From contig CAADSP010000013.1 in assembly GCA_900751755.1 (NCBI GenBank), positions 1-13,180 on the forward strand: DNA of 13,180 bases, read 5' to 3'. The notes beneath the pieces were generated by a model. It saw nothing but the letters and a program-made list of their open reading frames with translations. It was not told the DNA's origin and ran no database searches. Position 1 is the first letter of the stretch; every line of letters begins with the position of its first letter. Source of the stretch: an uncultured Collinsella sp. (GTDB lineage Bacteria > Actinomycetota > Coriobacteriia > Coriobacteriales > Coriobacteriaceae). The position numbers and the translations under genes were made by a program. Below, in pieces: positions 6,161 to 12,427 of the stretch.

Positions 6161-7084
6161 TTACAGCTTGGCGTCGATGTCGACGCTCTGATACGTAGGG
6201 GTCTGCTGGACGTAGAGCTTGATGCCCATGTCGAGCAGCTGGTTGACGTCGGCCTTCTGGGTGGCGTCGAAGAAGACGGAGCTGTCCTTGCCGCCAATCT
6301 GATCGGCACCGTCGTGGTTGGCGGTGGCGCCCAGGTTGATGGCGTCGAGCTTGTAGCCCTGGCAGAACTGCAGCATCTCGGCAGTGTTGCCAAAGACGAA
6401 CATGACGCGCTCGCCGAGGGTGTTGAGCTTGTCCATCTTGGCGAGGGCACGCTCGACGGTGAAGACGTTCAGGCGCACGCCCTGGGGCTTGGCCAGCTTA
6501 AGAGCGCCCTTCTTGATGTCATCGTTGGCGGCAGCGTTGTCGACGACGATGATGCGCTCGGCCTGAACCTTGGTGGTCCAGGTAAAGACGACCTGGCCGT
6601 GCAGCAGACGGTAGTCAAGACGTGCGAGGACGATCTTGGCGGGACCGGAGCTGTGACGGGACGCCTTGGCCTTCTTGGCGGGAGCCGCGGCAGCCTCGAC
6701 CGGTGCATTGGGGTTGGTCAGACCGGTGCGGGCCTCGTTGATGAGGGCCGCGAGCTCGGCACCCTTGATGGGGGCGGGGCTCATAGCGAGCGTCAGCGCC
6801 AGCGGAATATTGAAACCGCTGACAACCGTGAACTTCGTGCCGTTCTTGGAAAGCTCGACCATGTTGTTGTTGACCGAGCTGCCGAGCATATCGGTCAACA
6901 CATAGACGGTGTCGTCCGCGTTGAACGTGGCGATCATAGCCTCAACCTTATTGGTGATGGGCTCCTTGTCGTCGCGAGCAAGCGACACGACGTGGACGTT
7001 CGACACGTCGCCGAGAACCATCTCGAGCGTGTCTTTGGCGCCTGCGGCCAGGCCGCCATGAGATGCGAGAATGATCTGATTCAT
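6161..7084 (-). CDS. PTS system mannose-family IIA-IIB fusion
   Basis: This 307-residue protein joins two cytoplasmic phosphotransfer domains. IIA covers about 1-122, with the phosphorylated histidine H9 in LASHGGLA and the conserved TDMLGSS loop at 64-70. IIB covers about 149-307, with the active-site histidine H162 in LDYRLLHGQV. An Ala/Pro/Lys-rich flexible linker (about 125-148) connects them, an arrangement like E. coli ManX. Phosphate passes from HPr to H9, then H162, then the incoming substrate. The start ATG at 7082-7084 has AAAGGAGGAGG upstream. It is the first gene of the PTS operon and has its own promoter with an operator-like sequence. Confidence 0.95.
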   Translation of the reverse strand: MNQIILASHGGLAAGAKDTLEMVLGDVSNVHVVSLARDDKEPITNKVEAMIATFNADDTVYVLTDMLGSSVNNNMVELSKNGTKFTVVSGFNIPLALTLAMSPAPIKGAELAALINEARTGLTNPNAPVEAAAAPAKKAKASRHSSGPAKIVLARLDYRLLHGQVVFTWTTKVQAERIIVVDNAAANDDIKKGALKLAKPQGVRLNVFTVERALAKMDKLNTLGERVMFVFGNTAEMLQFCQGYKLDAINLGATANHDGADQIGGKDSSVFFDATQKADVNQLLDMGIKLYVQQTPTYQSVDIDAKL

Positions 7085-7100
7085 CTTGCCTCCTCCTTTT

Positions 7101-7128
7101 CGTTATGGTCATTATAACGTCTTATACG
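7101..7128 (-). promoter_or_regulatory. Promoter and candidate operator of the PTS operon
   Basis: On the minus strand a perfect TATAAT (7111-7116) lies 27 bases before the IIA-IIB start codon, though no strong -35 box is seen. The plus-strand sequence CGTTATGGTCATTATA (7101-7116) matches CGTTATAGTCGTTATA in the EamA promoter at 14 of 16 positions. An AACGT/ACGTT inverted pair lies at 7117-7131. An operator over the -10 box fits repression by a GntR protein (inference). Confidence 0.55.
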
Positions 7129-7266
7129 TTGCTTATATTGCTAATTAGTATAAAGACCGTTCGCGGGTGAAAATCGACCGTTGACGGGTTTAACGTACTC
7201 GAAACGTTTGGCTAGGTAGGCCGGCGCTAGCTGGATAACCCCAGGTCAGACCCTGCGCGCAATCCC

Positions 7267-8349
7267 CTATCGCACGAAGTACCAGGGGCTTTCCTGTACG
7301 GTGGGTTCCAGCGCAATGCCGGTGCGTTCCTTAAACAGATCCATGTCCTGAGATTTTTCGGTCCACCACGCGTTGGGCTTAAAGGTCATGCTCTCAATGA
7401 CATGACCGACAAACACACTGTTGCGCAGCTTGGAGAAGTCGGTGTTCATAATCAGGATGGACGCGAGCACCAGCACGATGCCCAGGACTTTAATCGCGCC
7501 GGCGGGCTCGGCGTAGACACCAATGCCCACCAGTACGGTGACGACCGTCTCGAATGACATTACGACGGGAACTTTCGACGTCTCGAGCCCCATGGACAGA
7601 CCCTGCATATATAAGACATAGGCCACGGCTGTAGGGATGAGTCCAAAACCAAAGAACAGCAGCAGCAGCTGTGGCGACATTGCCGCGGCGACATCTGGCC
7701 ACGGAGCCGCGATAGCCGCCATAACCGCACCGCCAAAAACAAGGCCCCAAAACGTGACAGCCAGCGGGTGGACCGTCTTGGTTGCTATCCGGCTAAACAC
7801 CGCGAGCGACGCGCCACAAAAGCCCGCGATCACGCCCGACGTGACGCCCCAAACCGAAAAATGGAAACCGGAAAGGTCGCCATTGGTCACTGCAAGTACA
7901 CAGCCACCGATATTAAAAGCGATGGCAACGAGCTTGTTGGGAGTCACATCCTCGCGATAAAGCACGCGGCCGAGCATGACGCCAAACACCGGCGAGGTGT
8001 AGAGCAGCACCGAGGCCGTGGACATGCCCACCTCGCCCATGCACTCGTAATAAAGCGTGTTAGCGGTGGCGAGGCCGATAATGCCAAGAAGCGCACAGGG
8101 AACAAGCTCTTTAGGACTTGCCTTGAACAGTGCCAGGGGACCCGATGCTTTTCCCTCACGATCGCCTCCCTGGCAACCCATGAACGCCAAGACCGGAGCC
8201 ATTAAGACGGCACCCGACAACAGGCGAAAGGCCGCCATGCTCTGAGACGAAACACCCATGGCCGAGATGCCGTTTACAAAGATTCCGATGCTGCCCCACA
8301 TAAGCGCGGCGATCAGCACCAGCACATAGCCCAGATTGCTTTTCTTCAA
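7267..8349 (-). CDS. EamA/DMT-superfamily transporter with C-terminal extension
   Basis: The product (about 360 residues) has two EamA repeats, roughly ten membrane segments over residues 5-300, starting with the typical VLIAALMWGSIGIFV. I choose the TTG at 8347-8349 because GAGGAGG lies six bases upstream and the likely transcript start is near 8384. A GTG at 8383-8385 would give 372 residues but would have almost no leader. An unusual soluble tail of about 55 residues follows the last membrane helix (from SKLRNSVFVGH to the end, rich in aromatic and charged residues). DMT proteins often export amino acids or metabolites. Its promoter carries a sequence shared with the PTS promoter, so it may export the amine released by the deglycases or import a related compound (inference). 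Confidence 0.9.
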   Translation of the reverse strand: MKKSNLGYVLVLIAALMWGSIGIFVNGISAMGVSSQSMAAFRLLSGAVLMAPVLAFMGCQGGDREGKASGPLALFKASPKELVPCALLGIIGLATANTLYYECMGEVGMSTASVLLYTSPVFGVMLGRVLYREDVTPNKLVAIAFNIGGCVLAVTNGDLSGFHFSVWGVTSGVIAGFCGASLAVFSRIATKTVHPLAVTFWGLVFGGAVMAAIAAPWPDVAAAMSPQLLLLFFGFGLIPTAVAYVLYMQGLSMGLETSKVPVVMSFETVVTVLVGIGVYAEPAGAIKVLGIVLVLASILIMNTDFSKLRNSVFVGHVIESMTFKPNAWWTEKSQDMDLFKERTGIALEPTVQESPWYFVR

Positions 8350-8389
8350 CGCAGCCTCCTCGGTATTGTTTCCAATATGTTTCACACTA

Positions 8390-8417
8390 CGTTATAGTCG
8401 TTATATACATTTTTCAA
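8390..8417 (-). promoter_or_regulatory. Promoter and candidate operator of the EamA gene
   Basis: On the minus strand TTGAAA (8412-8417) and TATAAC (8391-8396) are possible -35 and -10 boxes, with a rather short 15-base spacer. CGTTATAGTCGTTATA (plus strand, 8390-8405) contains the direct repeat CGTTAT with a nine-base period and overlaps the -10 box. It is shared with the PTS promoter. Confidence 0.5.
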
Positions 8418-8461
8418 GACACAAATCGGCGAGCGGAAAAATCTGCTCTACCGCTACAACC

Positions 8462-8524
8462 CATTGGTGCAAGGGGGTCAGGTTCATATGCGCCAACTTG
8501 GTGTAAAGTAACCTGTCCCCAATG
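8462..8524. repeat. REP-like imperfect palindrome
   Basis: The outer bases CATT/AATG, then GGGG-TCAGGTT and AACCTGTCCCC, and an inner CGCCAA/TTGGTG can pair with bulges. The GGGGACAGGTT core is like that of the repeats at 3156-3199 and 10668-10700. It lies in the 397-bp gene-free region between EamA and SIS2, where I see no coding sequence. Confidence 0.45.
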
Positions 8525-8550
8525 ACTAGGACTGTCCCCAAGCGCCGAAC

Positions 8551-8747
8551 GTCTCCAAGTGCCGCATCTGGGCCAAGGCGACGCCGATGCTTTGGCAACG
8601 CCAGCGAAAACCCACCTGAGCGAGCAAGGTGCCTTGAAGCGAAGCGGCATTGACCTTCTGGTCATGCCGCTGAAGCTGAAAGGCAGATTGCCGCTCAGGT
8701 GGGTTTGCAGCGTCGAGCCGTTACGGCGTTTGGTAAAACGCCGTAAC
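8551..8747 (-). repeat. Structured intergenic element, copy 2
   Basis: This directly follows SIS2, and its terminal hairpin overlaps the SIS2 stop codon by one base. It repeats the architecture of 17-204: P1 (8608-8622 with 8692-8706, 15 bp perfect), P2 (8643-8650 with 8664-8671, around a conserved TTCT loop) and a terminal hairpin (8720-8731 with 8736-8747, 12 bp). Three pairs in P1, one in P2 and three in the terminal hairpin differ from copy 1, and every change is matched on the opposite arm. Just outside it, two 17-base units, GTCCCCAAGCGCCGAAC and GTCTCCAAGTGCCGCAT, lie in tandem at 8534-8567, against one such unit in copy 1. Confidence 0.7.
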
Positions 8748-9739
8748 TAATAATCCAGCTTCCACATGTAGCGGCGCGTCATGTAGTCCTTGTGAGTAAC
8801 GGCAGAGAGTGCACGCATATACACGTTGTTGAGGATCGGGGCAAAGATCAGGTGGTTGAAGTACTCGCTCACGCTGTCCTTGATGTCGTTGAGGCCGAGC
8901 TCCTTGGCGTCGAGCTGATAGACGCGCTCGCCACCGTACTGGTTGACGAAGCGGATGCCGCGCTCGTCGTTGCAGCGGCTGCGGCCGACGCTGATGAGCT
9001 GGAACAGCGAGGTGCGCTTGTCCAGGATCTCGAAGGGGCCGTGGAAGAAGTCGCAGGTGTTGATGGTGCAGGAGTCGATCTGCAGCATCTCCTGCACGTT
9101 GCAGATGCTAAAGACGTAGGCGGCACCAAAGAGCGGGCCCTGGGCCATGACGTTGATGCAGGGCTTGTCGGCGTTCTGCTCGGCCCACTTGGCAGCGAGC
9201 GGACGGGTGTACTCAACGGCCTTGCGATAGATGGGGTCGACCAAGTCGAAGGCGGCCATAGCGGTCTCGTACTCGGCATAGCCCTCAGTCTGCTGCGTAA
9301 GCTCCATGGCGATCATGGTCACGACGGCAGAGTTGGTGCGGCCCATGCAGGACTCGTCGACGGCCAGGCTGTCGTACTGGATCTTGTAGTCGCAGACCTC
9401 GGTGAGGCCGGACTCGTCAACATAGATGGCGATGGTGCTGGCGCCGTGGTCCTTGGCGACCTGGGCGGCGACGATGGTCTCCTTGGTGCCGCGCATGGAC
9501 ACGACGACGGCCAGGGTGTTCTCGTTAACGTAGGCGGGGGTTGCGTGCACGAACTCGTTGCTGGTGTAGCTGGAGCTTACGACCTGCGTGGCCTCGTGCT
9601 CCATAAAGTACTGGGCAGGATAGTTGCCGCCGTTGGATCCGCCGGCGCCAATCCACACGACGCGCTTGATGCCGCCCTTGTCTGCCTTGTCAGCCAAAAC
9701 CTGGGAGACGACATCCTTAACCTGTTCCTGAGTAGTCAT
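8747..9739 (-). CDS. SIS-domain sugar-amine-6-phosphate deglycase-like protein (SIS2; GfrE/FrlB-like)
   Basis: The product has 330 residues with two SIS domains (about 22-155 and 190-310). It is a paralogue of SIS1: both share the NYPAQYF/LYPAKYF region, LTQQTEGY/LQQTEGY, FFHGPFE/YFHGPFE and the C-terminus RRYMWKL. E217 and H233 keep the 16-residue spacing of the FraB catalytic pair. The residue three before the histidine is D230, where SIS1 has E228. It is divergent from a GntR regulator and has its own promoter, so the two SIS enzymes are probably induced by different signals. In the Salmonella gfr system two SIS enzymes handle glucoselysine-6-P and fructoselysine-6-P separately; a similar division here is inference. 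AAAGG lies upstream of the ATG. Confidence 0.9.
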   Translation of the reverse strand: MTTQEQVKDVVSQVLADKADKGGIKRVVWIGAGGSNGGNYPAQYFMEHEATQVVSSSYTSNEFVHATPAYVNENTLAVVVSMRGTKETIVAAQVAKDHGASTIAIYVDESGLTEVCDYKIQYDSLAVDESCMGRTNSAVVTMIAMELTQQTEGYAEYETAMAAFDLVDPIYRKAVEYTRPLAAKWAEQNADKPCINVMAQGPLFGAAYVFSICNVQEMLQIDSCTINTCDFFHGPFEILDKRTSLFQLISVGRSRCNDERGIRFVNQYGGERVYQLDAKELGLNDIKDSVSEYFNHLIFAPILNNVYMRALSAVTHKDYMTRRYMWKLDY

Positions 9740-9779
9740 CGTGCATCAGCCTTTCTTCTCGTTTGATGCTCTCGATGGC

Positions 9780-9812
9780 ATACAAGTTACATACATGTTT
9801 TGGCTATGTCGA
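9780..9812 (-). promoter_or_regulatory. Promoter and tandem-repeat operator of SIS2
   Basis: The plus strand carries ATACAAGTTAC followed directly by ATACATGTTT, an 11-bp direct repeat (9780-9800). On the minus strand TCGACA (9807-9812) and TAACTT (9784-9789), 17 bases apart, are possible -35 and -10 boxes, so the repeat would cover the -10 box. A similar repeat precedes the divergent GntR2 gene. Confidence 0.5.
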
Positions 9813-9888
9813 CTAGTTGTATGCTATATTTGTCTTAGAAATTTTGCTGATGCGGTTTTTGATAACTAGCTACCAGCGGTTTTGTTGT

Positions 9889-9939
9889 TGTATTGAATAC
9901 ATGCTTGATTAGACTCGCATACAGGTTAGATACAGGTTG
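9889..9939 (+). promoter_or_regulatory. Promoter and tandem-repeat operator of GntR2
   Basis: ATACAGGTTAG and ATACAGGTTG form an 11-bp direct repeat at 9919-9939, directly before the start codon. Upstream is the inverted pair TGTAT-TGA-ATACA (9889-9901). TTGATT (9905-9910) and TAGATA (9927-9932), 16 bases apart, could be the promoter, giving an almost leaderless transcript. Confidence 0.5.
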
Positions 9940-9944
9940 ATCGC

Positions 9945-10667
9945 ATGAACGCTTCGTCTAAAAAGAAACTGGCCCAATACGAGCGCTTGGCAGGCATGCT
10001 GCGCGACCGCATCGCCGCCGGCGTCTACGCGCGCGAAGACAAGCTGCCGTCCGAGATGGAACTCATGGACGAATCGGGGCTGTCGCGCAGCACCGTGCGC
10101 CACGCCCTTAAGGTGCTCGTTGATGAGGGTCTGGTTCGAACCGAGCGCGGGCGCGGCGCCTTTGTGGCCGACACGCCCGCGCTCCTCGAGAACAACCTGG
10201 TGTTTTCGAGCTATACCAAGCAGGTCGAAGGCCAGGGCATGAAGCCCACCACGCGCACCGTGGACTCGGGCTTTGCCAAGGCGGCCGGCAGCATAGCTAA
10301 ATTCTTTGACGCCGCCGTGGGCAGCAAGCTCGTCAAACTTGTCCGCCTGCGCTACCTGGACGACGCGCCGCTGTGCCTGGAGACCACCTACCTGCCGCCA
10401 AGCTTCGAGACGCTCATCGACCGCGATATCAACGGTTCGCTCTACGCCACGCTGCGCCAGGAATTCCATCGCGCGCCGGCACAGGGGCATAAGACCTTTG
10501 AGGTGTGCTATGCCTCGCAAAACGAAGCGTTTTTGCTCAACGTTGAGCGTGGGCAGGCGCTGATCCTGATCACCGACTACGTCTACGACACCGACGGCCG
10601 CCCGCTCCATGTCTCCAAGCGCATCCAACGCACCGACCGCGCCAAATACACCGAGCCCATCGGCTAA
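9945..10667 (+). CDS. GntR-family (HutC/UTRA subfamily) transcriptional regulator, GntR2
   Basis: The 240-residue product has a winged helix-turn-helix at about 12-75 (LPSEMELMDESGLSRSTVRH, RGRGAFV). A UTRA effector domain follows at about 95-235. It is the only plus-strand gene here and is divergent from SIS2. The same 11-bp repeat precedes both genes, so it probably represses itself and SIS2 (inference). No clear Shine-Dalgarno sequence precedes the ATG; only AGGT is seen, and the possible promoter would leave a leader of just a few bases. It differs clearly from GntR1 in its ligand domain, consistent with a different inducer. It ends 21 bases from the convergent GNAT gene. Confidence 0.92.
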   Translation: MNASSKKKLAQYERLAGMLRDRIAAGVYAREDKLPSEMELMDESGLSRSTVRHALKVLVDEGLVRTERGRGAFVADTPALLENNLVFSSYTKQVEGQGMKPTTRTVDSGFAKAAGSIAKFFDAAVGSKLVKLVRLRYLDDAPLCLETTYLPPSFETLIDRDINGSLYATLRQEFHRAPAQGHKTFEVCYASQNEAFLLNVERGQALILITDYVYDTDGRPLHVSKRIQRTDRAKYTEPIG

Positions 10668-10700
10668 CCTGCCAAAATAAACCTGTCCCTAAATGGTAGG
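10668..10700. repeat. GGGACAGG-type palindromic repeat, copy C, between convergent genes
   Basis: CCTGCCA and TGGTAGG pair (one G-U) around a loop. Read on the minus strand, the loop and one arm match copy B (AGGGACAGGTTTATTTTGG). It fills the 21-bp gap between GntR2 and GNAT and contains the GNAT stop codon, so it could act as a shared 3'-end structure. Confidence 0.6.
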
Positions 10701-11279
10701 TTTGGGGAGGTCGGGGAACCAGGTTGGCTTGGGTTGGTTGGGTGTGCGCTCGGCTAGGACCAGCTCCATCCAGCACATGTCATACCAGCGGCCGAACTTT
10801 TGGGCGCAGCGATCGAAGGCGCCCACCAGGCGATATCCCATATGGGCATGGAAATCCTGGCTGTTGTGCGTCAGGTACTCATCGTCCTTATCGTGCGGCA
10901 CGGCAATGAGCGCGCACATGTTGGTGATGCCCATCGCGATCAGGCATTGCTTGAGCGCATCGTGCAGCTTGCGGCCCAGCCCGCCGTGGTGCACGTCGCG
11001 CGCCAGGTAGATCGACGTCTCGACCGACCAGTCGTATGCCTCGCGGCTGTTGAGCGAACTCACATAGGCATAGCCTACCGGACGCCCGTCCAGCTCCATC
11101 ACCAGATACGGATAGCGCTTGAGTGTACGCTCGATGCGCCCGGCGAACTCCTCAACGCTCGGCACCTCGTATTCGCAGGTAATCGCCGTCTGGCGCACAT
11201 ACGGCTCATAGATGGCAAGCAACGCCGGCGCATCATCGGGCGTCGCCAGACGAATCGTCGGCTCGGACATCTCGGTCAT
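10689..11279 (-). CDS. GNAT-family N-acetyltransferase (phosphinothricin/MddA-like)
   Basis: The start ATG at 11277-11279 gives 196 residues and has GAGAAGG just upstream; an in-frame ATG nine bases later is an alternative. The protein begins with IRLATPDDAPALLAIYEPYV and carries the acetyl-CoA-binding segment DVHHGGLGRKLHDAL at about residues 100-115. The tryptophan-rich end KFGRWYDMCWMEL fits the phosphinothricin-acetyltransferase-like branch, which acetylates small amines or methionine sulfoximine-type compounds. The final 20 residues are proline-rich. It sits after the terminator of the threonine-aldolase gene, so it either depends on read-through or uses a promoter in the 77-bp gap. Its real substrate is unknown. 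Confidence 0.9.
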   Translation of the reverse strand: MTEMSEPTIRLATPDDAPALLAIYEPYVRQTAITCEYEVPSVEEFAGRIERTLKRYPYLVMELDGRPVGYAYVSSLNSREAYDWSVETSIYLARDVHHGGLGRKLHDALKQCLIAMGITNMCALIAVPHDKDDEYLTHNSQDFHAHMGYRLVGAFDRCAQKFGRWYDMCWMELVLAERTPNQPKPTWFPDLPKPTI

Positions 11280-11295
11280 ACAACCCTTCTCCCTC

Positions 11296-11339
11296 AAAAA
11301 CAAAGGCCGCCTTGCGCCAAACCCAAGCGCAAGGCGGCC
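11296..11339 (-). terminator. Rho-independent terminator of the threonine-aldolase gene
   Basis: GGCCGCCTTGCG (11305-11316) pairs perfectly with CGCAAGGCGGCC (11328-11339) around an 11-base loop. The minus strand then reads TTTGTTTTTG, a good U-rich tract. It lies 17 bases after the stop codon. Confidence 0.85.
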
Positions 11340-11356
11340 CCCGTCATCATGTCAAC

Positions 11357-12382
11357 TTACAGGACAGCCGCCAGCGCGTCGATGTCCTCCTGCGTCGTGG
11401 CCCAGCTGGTGCAAAAGCGCACCACCGTGTGGGTATCGTCGTACTTTTCCCAGTACTCGATCGCCGCATGCTCGCGAATGCGGGCCATGTCCTCGTTGGG
11501 CAGAATCACGAACTGCTGGTTTGTGGGCGTCTCCAAGAAGAACTGGTAGCCGCGCTCGTGCAGCACGCGACGAAGCGCCTGAGCGGTTTCGATCGCCTGA
11601 CGGCCAATCTCAAAATACAGGCCGTCAGTAAAGAGCGCCTCAAACTGCACGCCCGTCAGGCGGCCCTTGGCCAACAGCGCGCCGTGCTGCTTAATACGCG
11701 GAATGGGATGCGCCGGGGCGTGCATGCCGCAGAACACCACAGCCTCGCCGCAGAGCGCACCGCACTTGGTGCCGCCGATGTAGAACACGTCACACAGCTG
11801 CGCCAGCTCGGGCAGGGTAATGTCGCACTCATCGGCCGCCAGCGCATAGGCCAGGCGAGCACCGTCCACAAACAGCGGAATCTCGCGCTTCTGGCACACC
11901 GCGTGAATCGCCGCGAGCTCGGCCTTGGAGTACAGCGTGCCGTACTCGGTCGATAGACTCACGTACACGGCGCCCGGGAACACCGTGTGCTCGTAGCTCT
12001 CGTTTTCGTAGAACACCTGGATATAGTTCTCGAGGTCCTCGGCGTGCATCTTGCCCTCGTAGCCGGGGATGGTGAGCACCTTGTGGCCGCCAAACTCGAT
12101 GGCGCCCGCCTCGTGACAGGCGACATGGCCGGTCTCGGCGGCAACGACGCCCTCGTACGGCGCGAGCAGCATGTCGATCACCGTCGCGTTGGCCTGCGTG
12201 CCGCCTACCAGAAAAAACACGTCGGCATCGGGAGCCTGACAGGCCTCGCGGATAAGCTGCTTGGCACGCTCGGTGTGCGCATCGGTACCGTAGCCGGGCT
12301 GCGGCTCCATATTGGTGTCGACGAGCGCCTGCAGCACTGCCGGGTGTGCGCCGTGGGAATAATCGTTGTTGAACGCGAGCAT
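11357..12382 (-). CDS. Low-specificity threonine aldolase / beta-eliminating-lyase family PLP enzyme
   Basis: This 341-residue protein has the family's fold-type-I features: FNNDYSHGAHPAVL at the N-terminus, GGTQAN at 60-65, H86 in ETGHVACHE, D173 in LFVDGARLAYA, and the PLP-binding lysine K206 in YIGGTKCGAL. It would cleave L-threonine or allo-threonine to glycine and acetaldehyde, resembling LtaE-type enzymes. This subgroup is not proven to be a true aldolase, and a different beta-elimination substrate is possible. The ATG at 12380-12382 has GAGAGGA upstream. It lies 45 bp after the PAP2 gene and probably shares its transcript. Confidence 0.92.
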   Translation of the reverse strand: MLAFNNDYSHGAHPAVLQALVDTNMEPQPGYGTDAHTERAKQLIREACQAPDADVFFLVGGTQANATVIDMLLAPYEGVVAAETGHVACHEAGAIEFGGHKVLTIPGYEGKMHAEDLENYIQVFYENESYEHTVFPGAVYVSLSTEYGTLYSKAELAAIHAVCQKREIPLFVDGARLAYALAADECDITLPELAQLCDVFYIGGTKCGALCGEAVVFCGMHAPAHPIPRIKQHGALLAKGRLTGVQFEALFTDGLYFEIGRQAIETAQALRRVLHERGYQFFLETPTNQQFVILPNEDMARIREHAAIEYWEKYDDTHTVVRFCTSWATTQEDIDALAAVL

Positions 12383-12427
12383 GGCAATCCTCTCTTACCG
12401 GGTATCGGCCAGATGATTCAAACGGAG

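Noticed and set aside
8401..8750. Small open frames on both strands (60-83 codons) in the gap between EamA and SIS2
   Set aside because: They run across the palindrome and the structured repeat, and show no protein-like features.
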